64,000 nucleotides of DNA from Afipia massiliensis. Lineage in GTDB: Bacteria > Pseudomonadota > Alphaproteobacteria > Rhizobiales > Xanthobacteraceae. Of the stretch, positions 1 through 8,811 are shown one piece after another. The stretch covers positions 2,233,501 through 2,297,500 of the forward strand of contig NZ_LBIA02000001.1 of the NCBI RefSeq assembly GCF_001006325.2, in the 5' to 3' direction. Every line of letters starts with the position of its first letter. The stretch's first letter is position 1. Position numbers and translations under genes: made by a program. The notes under the pieces are model-generated. The model saw only the letters and a list, made by a program, of their open reading frames with translations. It ran no database searches and was not told where the DNA came from.

Positions 1-404
1 TGCGCGAGCCGTTCGGTGAGCGGCGCCGGACGGCCGACCGGGTCGGCGGCGGCGATGAGAATGCCTGCTGTGCCATCGGCGAAGGTGAGCCGCGCGCAGG
101 AGCATGTCAGGAGGCGGCCGAGCGGCGCGCCGAAACCGCGCAGCCGTTCCAGCCGCGGCGCGCCGGATGGCGACAGCCGTGCCGCGAGCTGCGCGGCCTG
201 CCGGCGATGCGGGTCCGCGGGTCCGATGATTTTTTCCGCGAGCACGGCGGCGTTGCGTGCGCCGAACAGTTGTGCGCCGATGGTGTTGGCCCAGAGAATG
301 TGCGCGCCGTCGAGCGACCAGACCCATGCAGGCAGGCCGCTTGTCGCGTGAACCGCAAGGCGCGGATCGCGGATGCCGTGAAGCTGGAAGTCGGCTTCGC
401 TCAT
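1..404 (-). CDS. PAS-domain sensor protein, N-terminal part (runs off the window)
   Basis: The reverse strand is open from an ATG at 404 to the window edge, so only about 134 N-terminal residues are visible. The text begins MSEADFQLHGIRDPRLAVHA and continues with SGLPAWVWSLDGAHILWAN, a typical PAS-fold opening in which a sensory domain compares a signal before the catalytic part. In this family such openings usually belong to large PAS histidine kinases of the PdhS/DivL/CckA type; that is inference, because no kinase domain lies inside the window. It is divergent from the phasin genes. Confidence 0.6.
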   Translation of the reverse strand, partial: MSEADFQLHGIRDPRLAVHATSGLPAWVWSLDGAHILWANTIGAQLFGARNAAVLAEKIIGPADPHRRQAAQLAARLSPSGAPRLERLRGFGAPLGRLLTCSCARLTFADGTAGILIAAADPVGRPAPLTERLA

Positions 405-737
405 ATCGGACAACGTGCCTTTGACTCGCTTTCGCCGCGCCGGATTTCGGCGCTGGAAGTGGGATCGGACAGCCTTAACAAATGATTAGTATGGCGCGGT
501 TGCCGCAAGGTCCACCAGTGCGGTGTGAGACTACCCGTCCAAACCCGCGATAACGTTAATTCCCCGACGCGCTGAACCCCAACGCCGTTCAGGCGTTGGG
601 TGTTGCAAAAGCTATTCAAACGTTCACGATGAGCGGGCAGGAACTGTCGTTGCGCTGCGTCAAATGTGGTGTCACCCGGCGGTGAATTGCGGACTCGGGT
701 CCGGCAGACGGGCCCGGATGTAACAGGAGGGTGCGAC
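405..737. other. Intergenic region with a strong hairpin upstream of phasin 1
   Basis: No convincing gene is seen here. A near-perfect hairpin lies at 578-600 (CCCAACGCC / GGCGTTGGG with a five-base loop). It lacks a T-run on either side, so it does not read as a simple terminator. A TGC-rich stretch (TTGCGCTGCG) at about 650 precedes the phasin ribosome site and could be part of a PhaR-type operator, but this is only a suggestion. Confidence 0.4.
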
Positions 738-1112
738 ATGGCAGGCAATCAGTTCGAGATTCCGAAGGAAATGCGGTCGATGGCGGAAGCGAGTCTGGAT
801 CAGGCGCGCAAGGCCTTCGAATCCTTCATCAGCAGCGCGCAGCAGACAGCGTCTGCTTTCGGCGGATCGTCGTTCGGCGCCCCCGGCGAGGCGGCCAAGG
901 ATATCAGCACCAAGGCCATCGCCTTCGCGGAGAAGAACGTGCAGTCCTCGCTGGCCTACGCCCAGCAGTTGATTAATGCCAAGGATCTGACCGAGGTGAT
1001 GCGCCTGCACACCGAATACGTTCAGGGCCAGATGCGCGCGCTGGCGGAGCAGGCCAGCGAAATGGGGCAGGCCATGACCCGTGCGGCGATGGACGCCACC
1101 AAGCAGAAATAG
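738..1112 (+). CDS. Phasin family protein (PHB granule-associated), 124 aa
   Basis: A small, Ala/Gln-rich, mostly helical protein beginning MAGNQFEIPKEMRSMAEAS. The core (DQARKAFESFISSAQQTA, then AFAEKNVQSSLAYAQQLINA) has the amphipathic heptad character of phasin_2 proteins, which coat polyhydroxyalkanoate granules. The ATG at 738 is chosen over an upstream in-frame start because AGGAGG stands at 725-730 just before it. It is followed by a second phasin on the same strand, so the two form a phasin pair. There is no signal peptide, consistent with a cytoplasmic granule protein. Confidence 0.88.
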   Translation: MAGNQFEIPKEMRSMAEASLDQARKAFESFISSAQQTASAFGGSSFGAPGEAAKDISTKAIAFAEKNVQSSLAYAQQLINAKDLTEVMRLHTEYVQGQMRALAEQASEMGQAMTRAAMDATKQK

Positions 1113-1210
1113 TCTGCTTCCGGACGCTTGCGCAGTCAGCACGGCAGATCCGGCCCGGCAGATCCGGCCCCGGGGCCGGCTCGGCTGGGCTCCCGGCCCG
1201 GCGTTTCTTG

Positions 1211-1238
1211 TTGCAATGCACAATGTCCAGCCTATAGT
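1211..1238 (+). promoter_or_regulatory. Candidate promoter/operator of phasin 2
   Basis: TTGCAA (1211-1216) and TATAGT (1233-1238) are spaced by 16 bases. The -35 overlaps a dyad-like TTGTTGCAATGCACAA (1208-1223), which might bind a PhaR-type repressor. The promoter call rests on consensus similarity only. Confidence 0.35.
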
Positions 1239-1335
1239 GCCAAATAGAGACTGATCTTGCGCCGGGCTGTGAGCCTCGCGCGGCCGGCTTTCTCGTCCCG
1301 GCCATTCAATTCCAGACACCACAAGGAATCTCCAC

Positions 1336-1761
1336 ATGAGCGCGAACGATCCGTTTTCCGTCGTCCCCTTCAAGGTTCCAGAGCAGTTTCGCGCATTCGC
1401 GGAGATGGGCGTTTTCCAGGCGCAGGGCAGCTATCAGAAGCTCAAGGACGCGGCGGTTTCCAACAACGGGGCGCTGGAGGCGATGGTGACGTCGGCCACC
1501 AAGGGTGCAGGTGACTTCACTTCGAAGGTGATCGGGATGGCCCAGACCAACACCGAGGCGGCCTTCGCCTTTACCCAGAGCCTGATGGGCGTGAAGTCGC
1601 TGCCGGAAGCGTTCGAACTGATGAACGCCCATGCCCGCAAGCAGTTCGAGGTTTTCAGCGCGCAGTCGCAGGATCTCGCCACCCTGACCCACAAGGTTGC
1701 GGCCGAGGCGGTCGAGCCGATCGCCACCGGCGCGGCAAAGGCCTTCAAACCCGCTCTCTGA
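1336..1761 (+). CDS. Phasin family protein, 141 aa
   Basis: Second phasin (MSANDPFSVVPFKVPEQFRA), with the usual hydrophobic N-terminal patch followed by a long helical region (GAGDFTSKVIGMAQTNTEAA, SLMGVKSLPEAFELMNAHAR, VFSAQSQDLATLTHKVAAEA). Such proteins bind the surface of PHB granules and control their number and size. It is 223 bases downstream of the first phasin with its own candidate promoter. The sequence is clearly related to, but not a recent duplicate of, its neighbour. Confidence 0.9.
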   Translation: MSANDPFSVVPFKVPEQFRAFAEMGVFQAQGSYQKLKDAAVSNNGALEAMVTSATKGAGDFTSKVIGMAQTNTEAAFAFTQSLMGVKSLPEAFELMNAHARKQFEVFSAQSQDLATLTHKVAAEAVEPIATGAAKAFKPAL

Positions 1762-1952
1762 CCAAGTCCCGGTCACGGAACAGGCGCACCCGGATGAACC
1801 TTTTGCTCTTCCGGGGCGACCCACTAACGAGCTGTTCGCGACGCCCGTTCGGCAGGTCAAAGCGTCTTGCAAAAGCGCGGCGTTGCACCTAGTTTCCCGC
1901 GAAATCGCCGCCCTTGGCGGGGCCGCCTCCAGGCGGCCGTTCGATTGAAAAT

Positions 1953-2029
1953 GCAGTTGTAGCTCAGCTGGTTAGAGCGCCGGATTGTGGATCCGGAGGT
2001 CGGTGGTTCGATCCCACCCAACTGTACCA
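1953..2029 (+). tRNA. tRNA-His (GTG)
   Basis: A complete 77-nt cloverleaf with anticodon GTG at 1987-1989 (stem CCGGA/TCCGG), D-arm, T-loop TTCGATC and encoded CCA at 2027-2029. The acceptor stem is GCAGTTG/CAACTGT, giving a G1:U72 pair and A73. There is no C73 opposite a -1 G (position -1 is T). This matches the known loss of G-1 from tRNA-His in a large alphaproteobacterial clade, so it is expected rather than degenerate. Confidence 0.97.
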
Positions 2030-2058
2030 CTTCCATCCCTTGCAGAGATTAGAACCCG

Positions 2059-4470
2059 TCAGGCCGACTGCGCCAGCAGGACGCGAACGTCGTCGCCTGT
2101 GGCGAGCGCGCTGTCGGCATGCGTGAGCATCGCAAAGGTTGCGATCGGCGCGGGGCGTCCGACCAGATAGCCCTGAACCTCGTTGCAGAGTTCGGATTGC
2201 AGGAACGCCAGTTCAGCCGGCGTCTCGACGCCTTCCGCTAGCACCGGCAGACCGAGACCGCGCCCCAGACCCAGCACCGCGCGCACGATGGTCGCGGCCT
2301 GTGCATTGGTGTTGACCGATTTGATGAACGAGCCGTCGATCTTGATCTTGTCGAACGGGAAGGCGCGCAGATTCGAGAGCGAGGAATAGCCGGTGCCGAA
2401 ATCGTCCATCGCGATATGGACGCCGAGCGCCTTGATGCGCCGGAGCGTGTTGAGCGCGCGGTTGAGATCGCGGACCAGCGCGGTCTCGGTGATTTCGAGT
2501 TCGAGCCGGTCCGGCGTCAGGCCGGTTTCGAGCAGCACTTCGTGCACCAGCTGCACGAAATTCTCGCTGTAGATCTGCACGGCAGAGACATTCACCGCGA
2601 TCGTCAAGGGCTGCGGCCAGCTCGCCGCCTGCTGGCAGGCCTCGCGCAGCACCCACTCGCCGATGCCGAGAATGGCGCCGGTTTCTTCGGCGATCGGAAT
2701 GAACACGGCCGGAGAGATCGACCCGCGGGACTTGTGGGTCCAGCGCAGCAGGGCTTCGAAACCGACCACGCGGCGGGTCTGAATGTCTTCCTGTGGCTGA
2801 TAGACCAGATTGAATTCACAGCGGGCCACGGCCTGGCGCAGGTCGTGCTCCAGCACCCGGCGGTCATGCACTTCCGCGCCCATCCTCGCCTCGAAGAAGC
2901 GATAGGTCGAGCGGCCTTCCGTCTTGGCGCGGTAGAGCGCCGTGTCGGCGTGGGTGAGCAGCGCTTCGCGGTTGTCGGCATCGTCCGGGCAGATCGCGAT
3001 GCCGATGCTGCACGAGGTCAGATTGTCACTGTCGGATTTGTTCGCGCCGGGCTGCAATGCCGCGAGAATAGCGTCGGCCAGCCTTCCCGCCGCCGCGGGG
3101 TTGGACAGTTCGGGCATCAGCACCGCGAATTCGTCGCCGCCGAGGCGCGCGACCATGCAGGTGTTGTCGAGAAGCGCGGAGACGCGCGAGGCGACGGTCT
3201 GAAGCACCTTGTCGCCTGCTGCGTGCCCGAACAGGTCGTTGATCTCCTTGAACCTGTCGAGGTCGAAACACAGCACCGCGCACTTTTGTCCGTTGGCTTT
3301 CGCCGTCGCGATCTCGTGATCGAGCCGTGCATGGAAACTGCCGCGGTTCGGCAGCGACGTCAGCGCGTCGTGATGCGCGAGATAGCGGATGTGCTGCTCG
3401 GCTTTCTTGCGCGCCTGCAGGTTGCGGACGGCGATGACGTGATGCGCCTGTCCGCCGAAATCGATCGGACGCAGGATCAGCTCGACCGGAATCATGGATC
3501 CGTCGACATGGCGCAATTCGGCCTCGACCGGCTGGTTCGGCGCGGCCAGCAGTTTTGCGCGCGCCTCCGCGTTCGGAATGTATGTTTCCAGCCTGGCGCC
3601 GATCAGTTTGTCCGACGATGATCCGACAAGCTGGGCAAAGCTGGTGTTCGCTGTCACGGCGGTGTCGCCGTCGCAGACCAGCAGGCCTTCGATCGCTGCA
3701 TTGGCCAGACCGCGCATCCGGTCGGCTTCAAGCACAGAGCGGCGCTGGTCGTGGATGTCGAGAGCGGCGGCGCCCAGCGCCAGCAGAATGATGGTGAAGC
3801 TCGAGACGGCGACGCCGATGGCGAGCCATCCGGCGGGGATCGCGGCGGGAGGAATCGTGACGGTGGGATCGGGGATGATCGCCACCGCGCCCATCGCCGT
3901 GAAATGATGGCTGCAGATCGCGAGCGTCAGAAGCAGCGCGCCGGCAATTCGCCAGCGCTGCGAACTGGCGTGCAGGCCCGAAGGCAGGGAGGTCGCGCCA
4001 ATCATCGTGCCGAGCAGGATCGAGACCGCGACAAGGGTTGAATCCCACAGGATAACGCCAGCGATCTGAAAGGCCGCCATGCCGAGATAATGCATCGTGG
4101 CGATGCCGCCTCCGACAACGGCGCCGCCGAGCCAGGGTCCGGCCCGCCATTCGGGCCGCATGGCCATCGCGAGACCCGCGCCGGTCAGCAACACAGCGGC
4201 GGCGAGCGACAGGATGGTGAGGGCGATGTTGTAGCCGCTTGGAATCCCGGGCGAGAACGCGAGCATCGCGATGAAATGGGTGGACCAGATGCCGAAGCCG
4301 GTGGAGATCGCGGACACCGCGAGCCAGGCCGGGCGCATGCGGCCGGCCGACCGGCGTGCATGTCTCAGCAGACTGATGGCGGCGAACGAAGCCAATGTAC
4401 AAATGACGGCCGCGAGACCCACGAGCCACAAATCATGGGCGGTGGCGATACAATTGTAGACCTTGAGCAT
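2059..4470 (-). CDS. MHYT-PAS-GGDEF-EAL bifunctional c-di-GMP protein, 803 aa
   Basis: An integral-membrane N-terminus carries three MHYT repeats with the diagnostic HFIAM, MHYLGM and HHFTAMG motifs, proposed to bind copper or sense oxygen/NO. It is followed by a PAS domain, a GGDEF domain with an intact signature (ARLGGDEFAVLMP) and an EAL domain with EALLRW, EITETAL, DDFGTGYSSL and AEGVET. Both cyclase and phosphodiesterase residues are therefore present. The ATG at 4470 (MLKVYNCIATAHDLWLVGLA) is preferred to an upstream TTG because family members start there. It is a single gene, convergent with tRNA-His. Confidence 0.93.
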   Translation of the reverse strand: MLKVYNCIATAHDLWLVGLAAVICTLASFAAISLLRHARRSAGRMRPAWLAVSAISTGFGIWSTHFIAMLAFSPGIPSGYNIALTILSLAAAVLLTGAGLAMAMRPEWRAGPWLGGAVVGGGIATMHYLGMAAFQIAGVILWDSTLVAVSILLGTMIGATSLPSGLHASSQRWRIAGALLLTLAICSHHFTAMGAVAIIPDPTVTIPPAAIPAGWLAIGVAVSSFTIILLALGAAALDIHDQRRSVLEADRMRGLANAAIEGLLVCDGDTAVTANTSFAQLVGSSSDKLIGARLETYIPNAEARAKLLAAPNQPVEAELRHVDGSMIPVELILRPIDFGGQAHHVIAVRNLQARKKAEQHIRYLAHHDALTSLPNRGSFHARLDHEIATAKANGQKCAVLCFDLDRFKEINDLFGHAAGDKVLQTVASRVSALLDNTCMVARLGGDEFAVLMPELSNPAAAGRLADAILAALQPGANKSDSDNLTSCSIGIAICPDDADNREALLTHADTALYRAKTEGRSTYRFFEARMGAEVHDRRVLEHDLRQAVARCEFNLVYQPQEDIQTRRVVGFEALLRWTHKSRGSISPAVFIPIAEETGAILGIGEWVLREACQQAASWPQPLTIAVNVSAVQIYSENFVQLVHEVLLETGLTPDRLELEITETALVRDLNRALNTLRRIKALGVHIAMDDFGTGYSSLSNLRAFPFDKIKIDGSFIKSVNTNAQAATIVRAVLGLGRGLGLPVLAEGVETPAELAFLQSELCNEVQGYLVGRPAPIATFAMLTHADSALATGDDVRVLLAQSA

Positions 4471-4743
4471 CGAACGACCTGCAATGCGCGAGAACAAGCG
4501 ATTGCTTCGGCAGGTACCGGGGAATTGCGTAAGAACACGTAAATACCCCGGTGCACGTTCGACCTATGCGTTGAGCGGGCCTTGCGATCAGCTGGACGAC
4601 CAGCGTGTGCGCTCAGCGAACAAATAACGAAAGCCGCTGTGGCGCAGGTATTTCTTGCATGCATGGCGCATCAGTCGACGCACCGTTGCAAGCTAACGCG
4701 CAATCAACCATGTCGCGAAGTGGTAACCCGGTGATCATGCCGC

Positions 4744-5019
4744 CTAACGGTCCGCGCGGCTGACCACATCCATCAGCTCGGCGATTTTGCGGCGCTGATC
4801 GGCCTTGTCGCCCGACGTGATCGCATGCTCGACGCAATGAGCGACATGGTCGCGCAGGATTTCTTCCTCGACCCGACGCAGCGCCGTGCGCGCCGCCGCG
4901 ATCTGCGTGACGATATCGATGCAATAGCGATCGTCATCGACCATGCCCGCGAGACCGCGAACCTGGCCTTCGATCCGTTTCAACCTTTTCAGGCATGACG
5001 TCTTGATTTCCTGGCGCAT
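4744..5019 (-). CDS. csoR: CsoR/FrmR-family metal-sensing repressor, 91 aa
   Basis: A DUF156 four-helix repressor (CLKRLKRIEGQVRGLAGMV). Cys33, His58 and Cys62 fall at the spacing of the Cu(I) ligands of CsoR (C-x24-H-x3-C), so copper is the likely inducer. An additional Cys9 occupies the position used in FrmR-type sensors. It is divergent from the copper ATPase, and the 47 bases between the two starts contain a near-perfect operator. Apo-CsoR should repress both genes and release them on Cu(I) binding. Length is normal for the family. Confidence 0.92.
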   Translation of the reverse strand: MRQEIKTSCLKRLKRIEGQVRGLAGMVDDDRYCIDIVTQIAAARTALRRVEEEILRDHVAHCVEHAITSGDKADQRRKIAELMDVVSRADR

Positions 5020-5022
5020 GAC

Positions 5023-5053
5023 GACCTATATACCCCCATAGGGTATATAGGTC
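5023..5053. promoter_or_regulatory. CsoR operator between csoR and copA
   Basis: A perfect inverted repeat, GACCTATATACCC (5023-5035) and GGGTATATAGGTC (5041-5053), around a five-base spacer. It contains the TACCCCC/GGGTA core characteristic of CsoR-type sites. It ends one base before the copA ribosome site (AAGGAGA, 5054-5060) and three bases from the csoR start, so one bound repressor would block both genes. Confidence 0.88.
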
Positions 5054-5066
5054 AAGGAGAGCGATC

Positions 5067-7469
5067 GTGGTTGCGAACACAAACGGCGGGAAAAGTTGCT
5101 GCGGCGGCCATGGTCACGCGGGCCATGATCACGCCGGTCATAGTCATGGTCATGCGGACCATGCACCCGCCGATGCCGATGGTCGCGTCACCGATCCGGT
5201 CTGCGGCATGCAAGTCGATCCGCTCACGACGAAGCATCACCTCGACTACAAGGGGCAGGATTACTTCTTCTGCTCGGGACGTTGCCGCACGCGCTTTGAG
5301 GCCGAGCCGGAAAAGTTCTTGGCGCCGAAGTCATCCGCGCCTGAAGAGAAGCTGCCGGAAGGCACGATCTACACCTGCCCGATGCATCCCGAAGTGCGTC
5401 AGGTCGGGTCGGGAAGCTGCCCGATCTGCGGCATGGCGCTGGAGCCGGAGACGGTCTCGCTCGACGACAAGCCAGATCCCGAACTGATCGACATGACGCG
5501 ACGCTTCTGGATCGCGCTGGCGCTGACGCTGCCGGTGTTCGTCATCGACATGACGGCGCATCTTGGCGGCATACACCTGTTACCGGCGCAGACATCCAAC
5601 TGGCTGTCGTTCGCGCTGGCGACCCCGGTGGTGCTGTGGGCCGGATGGCCGTTCTTCGAGCGCGGCTGGCAGTCGCTCAAGACGCGCAACCTCAACATGT
5701 TCACGCTGATCGCGATGGGCACCGGCGTCGCCTATGTCTACAGCGTGGTCGCGACCCTGGCGCCGCAGCTGTTCCCGCAGGCATTCCGCGATCACCACGG
5801 TGCGGTCGCGGTGTATTTTGAAGCGGCCGCAGTGATCACCGTTCTGGTGCTGCTCGGTCAGGTGCTTGAACTGCGCGCCCGCGCGCAAACCTCCGGCGCG
5901 ATCCGCGCGCTGCTGGGCTTGGCACCAAAGACCGCGCGTCGCATCACGCCAGCGGGCGACGAGGACATCGACATCGACGTCATCGCGGTGTGCGATCTGT
6001 TGCGCGTGCGGCCGGGCGAGAAAATTCCGATCGACGGCGTCGTCACCGAAGGCTCGTCGCTGGTGGACGAATCCCTCGTCACCGGTGAATCGATGCCGGT
6101 GAAGAAGACCGAGGGTGCGCAGGTGATCGGCGGCACGGTCAATCAAAGCGGCGGCCTCGTGATCCGCGCCGAGAAGATCGGCCGCGACACCATGCTGGCG
6201 CGGATCGTCGATCTGGTGGCGCGGGCACAGCGCTCGCGCGCGCCGGTGCAGCGCCTGGCCGATCAGGTCGCGGGCTGGTTCGTACCGGTCGTGATCGCGG
6301 TGGCGCTTGCGGCATTCGCGGCTTGGGCCGTGTTCGGTCCGGAGCCGCGCTTCACCTACGCGCTGGTCGCCGCAGTGACTGTGCTGATCATTGCGTGCCC
6401 CTGTGCGCTTGGTCTTGCGACCCCGATGTCGATCATGGTCGGCGTCGGCCGTGGTGCGCGCTCCGGCATCCTGATCCGCGACGCCGAAGCACTCGAGCGG
6501 ATGGAGAAGGTCGACACGCTGGTGATCGACAAGACCGGCACGCTGACCGAAGGAAAGCCGAAAGTGGTGGCGATTGTCGCCGCCGATGGATTCGAGCGTA
6601 ACGAACTGCTGCAGCTCGCCGCCAGCGTGGAACGCGCCAGCGAACACCCATTGGCGTTCGCAATCCTGAACGCGGCGAAGGAAGAGAGCATCGAGCTTCG
6701 CGACGTGCAGAACTTCGATTCCCCGGTCGGCAAGGGCGCCATCGGTACGGTCGATGGCCGCCGTATCGTGATCGGCAATGCCGTGATCATGCAGCAGTCG
6801 AACGTCGACATCGCGGCGCTTGAGGCCGAGGCACGGACGCAGCGCGAACGCGGCGCGACCGCGATCTATGTGGCCGTCGATGGCCGCGCCGCCGGCGTCA
6901 TCGCCATCGCCGATCCGGTCAAGCCGAGCGCGCAGGACGCGCTCCGGCAGTTGCGCAACGACGGGCTGCGCATCGTCATGCTGACCGGCGATAACGTCAC
7001 CACGGCGCAGGCGGTGGCGAAGACGCTCGGCATCACCGAGGTCGAAGCCGACGTGCTGCCCGAGCGCAAGGGCGACGTGGTCACGCGGTTGCGCGGCGAA
7101 GGCCGTGTGGTGGCGATGGCCGGCGACGGCATCAACGACGCGCCGGCGCTGGCAGCCGCGGATGTCGGCATCGCCATGGGCAGCGGCACCGACGTGGCAA
7201 TCGAAAGCTCCGGCATCACACTGCTGCGCGGCGATCTGATCGGCCTCGTGGAAGCACGGCAGTTGTCGCGCGCGACCATGCGCAATATCCGTCAGAACCT
7301 CGTGTTCGCGTTTCTCTATAACGCGGCGGGCGTTCCGGTCGCGGCGGGCGTGCTGTATCCGGTGTTCGGGATCCTGCTGTCGCCGATGCTGGGTGCCGCT
7401 GCGATGGCGCTGTCGTCGGTCAGCGTCATTGGCAATGCGCTCCGGCTGGCGCGGGCGCGGTTGCACTAG
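5067..7469 (+). CDS. copA: Cu(I)-exporting P1B-1-type ATPase, 800 aa
   Basis: The His/Cys-rich N-terminus is followed by a YHS domain (DPVCGMQVD) and a heavy-metal-binding domain (YTCPMHPEV ... CPICGM); no CxxC-type HMA domain is seen. The ATPase core is complete: TGES, transport motif CPCALG, DKTGTLT phosphorylation site, SEHPLA and [10 protein letters not shown]. The last helices carry N-x6-YN-x4-P and M-x2-SS, the signature of Cu(I)/Ag(I) exporters. It starts at GTG 5067 behind AAGGAGA. The 3' end overlaps the convergent lyase gene by 44 bases. It pumps Cu(I) from the cytoplasm. Confidence 0.96.
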   Translation: MVANTNGGKSCCGGHGHAGHDHAGHSHGHADHAPADADGRVTDPVCGMQVDPLTTKHHLDYKGQDYFFCSGRCRTRFEAEPEKFLAPKSSAPEEKLPEGTIYTCPMHPEVRQVGSGSCPICGMALEPETVSLDDKPDPELIDMTRRFWIALALTLPVFVIDMTAHLGGIHLLPAQTSNWLSFALATPVVLWAGWPFFERGWQSLKTRNLNMFTLIAMGTGVAYVYSVVATLAPQLFPQAFRDHHGAVAVYFEAAAVITVLVLLGQVLELRARAQTSGAIRALLGLAPKTARRITPAGDEDIDIDVIAVCDLLRVRPGEKIPIDGVVTEGSSLVDESLVTGESMPVKKTEGAQVIGGTVNQSGGLVIRAEKIGRDTMLARIVDLVARAQRSRAPVQRLADQVAGWFVPVVIAVALAAFAAWAVFGPEPRFTYALVAAVTVLIIACPCALGLATPMSIMVGVGRGARSGILIRDAEALERMEKVDTLVIDKTGTLTEGKPKVVAIVAADGFERNELLQLAASVERASEHPLAFAILNAAKEESIELRDVQNFDSPVGKGAIGTVDGRRIVIGNAVIMQQSNVDIAALEAEARTQRERGATAIYVAVDGRAAGVIAIADPVKPSAQDALRQLRNDGLRIVMLTGDNVTTAQAVAKTLGITEVEADVLPERKGDVVTRLRGEGRVVAMAGDGINDAPALAAADVGIAMGSGTDVAIESSGITLLRGDLIGLVEARQLSRATMRNIRQNLVFAFLYNAAGVPVAAGVLYPVFGILLSPMLGAAAMALSSVSVIGNALRLARARLH

Positions 7470-8361
7470 TGCGGGCTGCGATGTCCCGGTCGAGCCGCGC
7501 CGCCAGTTCGGAGCTGACTTCCGTCATCGGCAGGCGCAGCTCCGGACTGTCGATCAATCCGGTGCGCCACAGCCAGTACTTGATCGGCGCCGGGCTCGGC
7601 TCGGAAAACAGCAGCTTCGTTAAATCCGAGATGGTGCGCCAGTGGATCAGCGCCCCGTCTCGGTCGCCCGCCGCCAGCAACTTGACGACCGACGCAAATG
7701 CTCCGGTTTCGATATGCGCCGATGCGAGAATGGCGCCGTCCGCGCCGTCGGCCAGCGCATCCCAGGTCTGTGCATCCTCGCCGGTCAGCACGGCAAACCG
7801 GGCCGGACGCCTGCGCAACAACTCGATGAATTGCGCGCGGTCCGCACAACAATCCTTGAGCCCGACGATGTTGTGATGGTCCGCCAGTTGCAGCATCGCC
7901 TCATTGCCGAGATTGACGCCGGTCCGGTACGGAATGTTGTAGATCAGGACCGGGTGCGCGGCCTGGTCGGCAAGCGCTCTGAAATGCCTGATCATCCCGT
8001 CTTGCGTTGGTCGCGAATAATAGGGACAGGAGATCAGGTAACCGTCGATCGGCCATGCAGCCGTTCTCCGCAGCGTGTCCAGCAACGCCCGCGTATCGCT
8101 GCCGGACAGGCCGAGGCAAACCGGAAGGTCCTTGCCACTGCTGGTGAGTTCGTCGCGCACGATAGCGACCAGCCGCGCAGTTTCCTGCGGCGCAAGGGTG
8201 AGACCTTCGCCGGTGGTGGCGGTGAGGATCATTCCGTTGACCGGCAGGGCGGCGTAGTGCCGCACCAGGCGCCGCAACGATGCGTCGTCGAGTTCTCCGT
8301 CATGAAACGGCGTGACGAGCGGCAGCCACAGGCCATGCAGGCGTGATCGAAGGTTGGTCAT
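7426..8361 (-). CDS. Dihydrodipicolinate synthase (DapA)-family lyase, 311 aa
   Basis: A TIM-barrel class I aldolase of the DHDPS/NAL family: [13 protein letters not shown] near the N-terminus, TATTGEG for the substrate carboxylate, [10 protein letters not shown] with the catalytic Tyr, and GLKD with the Schiff-base Lys. It could be a DHDPS paralogue or another pyruvate/oxo-acid aldolase; sequence alone does not settle the substrate. The ATG at 8361 has GGAG eight to ten bases upstream; an upstream TTG start lies inside a hairpin and is rejected. The leader carries a terminator and an SD-masking hairpin. Confidence 0.85.
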   Translation of the reverse strand: MTNLRSRLHGLWLPLVTPFHDGELDDASLRRLVRHYAALPVNGMILTATTGEGLTLAPQETARLVAIVRDELTSSGKDLPVCLGLSGSDTRALLDTLRRTAAWPIDGYLISCPYYSRPTQDGMIRHFRALADQAAHPVLIYNIPYRTGVNLGNEAMLQLADHHNIVGLKDCCADRAQFIELLRRRPARFAVLTGEDAQTWDALADGADGAILASAHIETGAFASVVKLLAAGDRDGALIHWRTISDLTKLLFSEPSPAPIKYWLWRTGLIDSPELRLPMTEVSSELAARLDRDIAARTSATAPAPAGAHCQ

Positions 8362-8363
8362 TG

Positions 8364-8397
8364 GTCCGTCTCCATCAGGTAAAGCCGGAGACGGGAC
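8364..8397 (-). promoter_or_regulatory. Hairpin masking the ribosome site of the DapA-family gene
   Basis: On the minus strand the arm at 8387-8397 (GTCCCGTCTCC) pairs with 8364-8373 (GGAGACGGAC), with one bulge and a 13-base loop. The downstream arm contains the Shine-Dalgarno GGAG of the 8361 start. Directly upstream sits an intrinsic terminator (8404-8428), so the layout resembles a leader with both transcriptional and translational control. Confidence 0.45.
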
Positions 8398-8428
8398 AAA
8401 CAAAAACCCCGTCCTCGCGGCGGGGTTT
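8398..8428 (-). terminator. Intrinsic terminator in the leader of the DapA-family gene
   Basis: Read on the minus strand, AAACCCCG/CGGGGTTT (plus-strand arms 8404-8411 and 8421-8428) is followed by a T-rich tail (TTTTTGTTTG). It lies upstream of, and in the same direction as, the lyase gene, so it is a candidate attenuator rather than the end of a visible gene. Confidence 0.6.
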
Positions 8429-8474
8429 CGGGATCAAGCTTGAGCGAGACAATTATCGCGCGCGTCGATCTCCA

Positions 8475-8497
8475 GTCCCCGGATGGGGACCTTTTTT
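8475..8497 (+). terminator. Intrinsic terminator, plus strand
   Basis: GTCCCC (8475-8480), loop GGAT, GGGGAC (8485-8490), then C and TTTTTT (8492-8497). No plus-strand gene precedes it in this gap, so it may end an unannotated short RNA or act as insulation against antisense transcription. Confidence 0.55.
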
Positions 8498-8575
8498 CGA
8501 CAGCGTTGCGCACGAATTCGCGATCATGCGCCGAGAGTGATTTGAGGTCGCCGCGTTGTCAACGTACGGGCAGAA

Positions 8576-8599
8576 AAAAGACCGGGCTAAAGAGCCCGG
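8576..8599 (-). terminator. Terminator of the trxB-lysR transcription unit
   Basis: CCGGGCT (8582-8588), loop AAAG, AGCCCGG (8593-8599). On the minus strand the hairpin is followed by TCTTTTTTCTG, a good intrinsic terminator downstream of the LysR gene. A TTGACA (minus strand, 8562-8557) just beyond it could be the -35 of the lyase promoter. Confidence 0.7.
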
Positions 8600-8811
8600 C
8601 CTGTTTAGTTTTTTGGCCACGTGAGGCCGACACAATCACCTTCCAAGAGGGATAACTGAGCGCGCGTTCCGCTGGAGGAGGGGGACAATGCGCAGAACGC
8701 TCAATCAGTGTGGGGAGAGTATGGGCCGCGACTTCCCATCCGGACAACTCCGATCCCGGTATGTCAGTCATGCTCAGAATGCGGGCTCAAACGTCCGTTT
8801 GAACCCGGGGC

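Noticed and set aside
1140-1185. CGGCAGATCCGGCC direct duplication between the phasins
   Set aside because: Only two short GC-rich units; too little to call a repeat array.
5580-7466. 628-codon minus-strand frame opposite copA
   Set aside because: His/Arg/Asp-rich shadow of a GC-rich gene; copA has every family motif on the plus strand.
8600-8811. Possible small RNA or 70-codon minus-strand frame between the terminator and the composite repeat
   Set aside because: No clear promoter or ribosome site; the stretch is more simply the 3' untranslated part of the trxB-lysR transcript.
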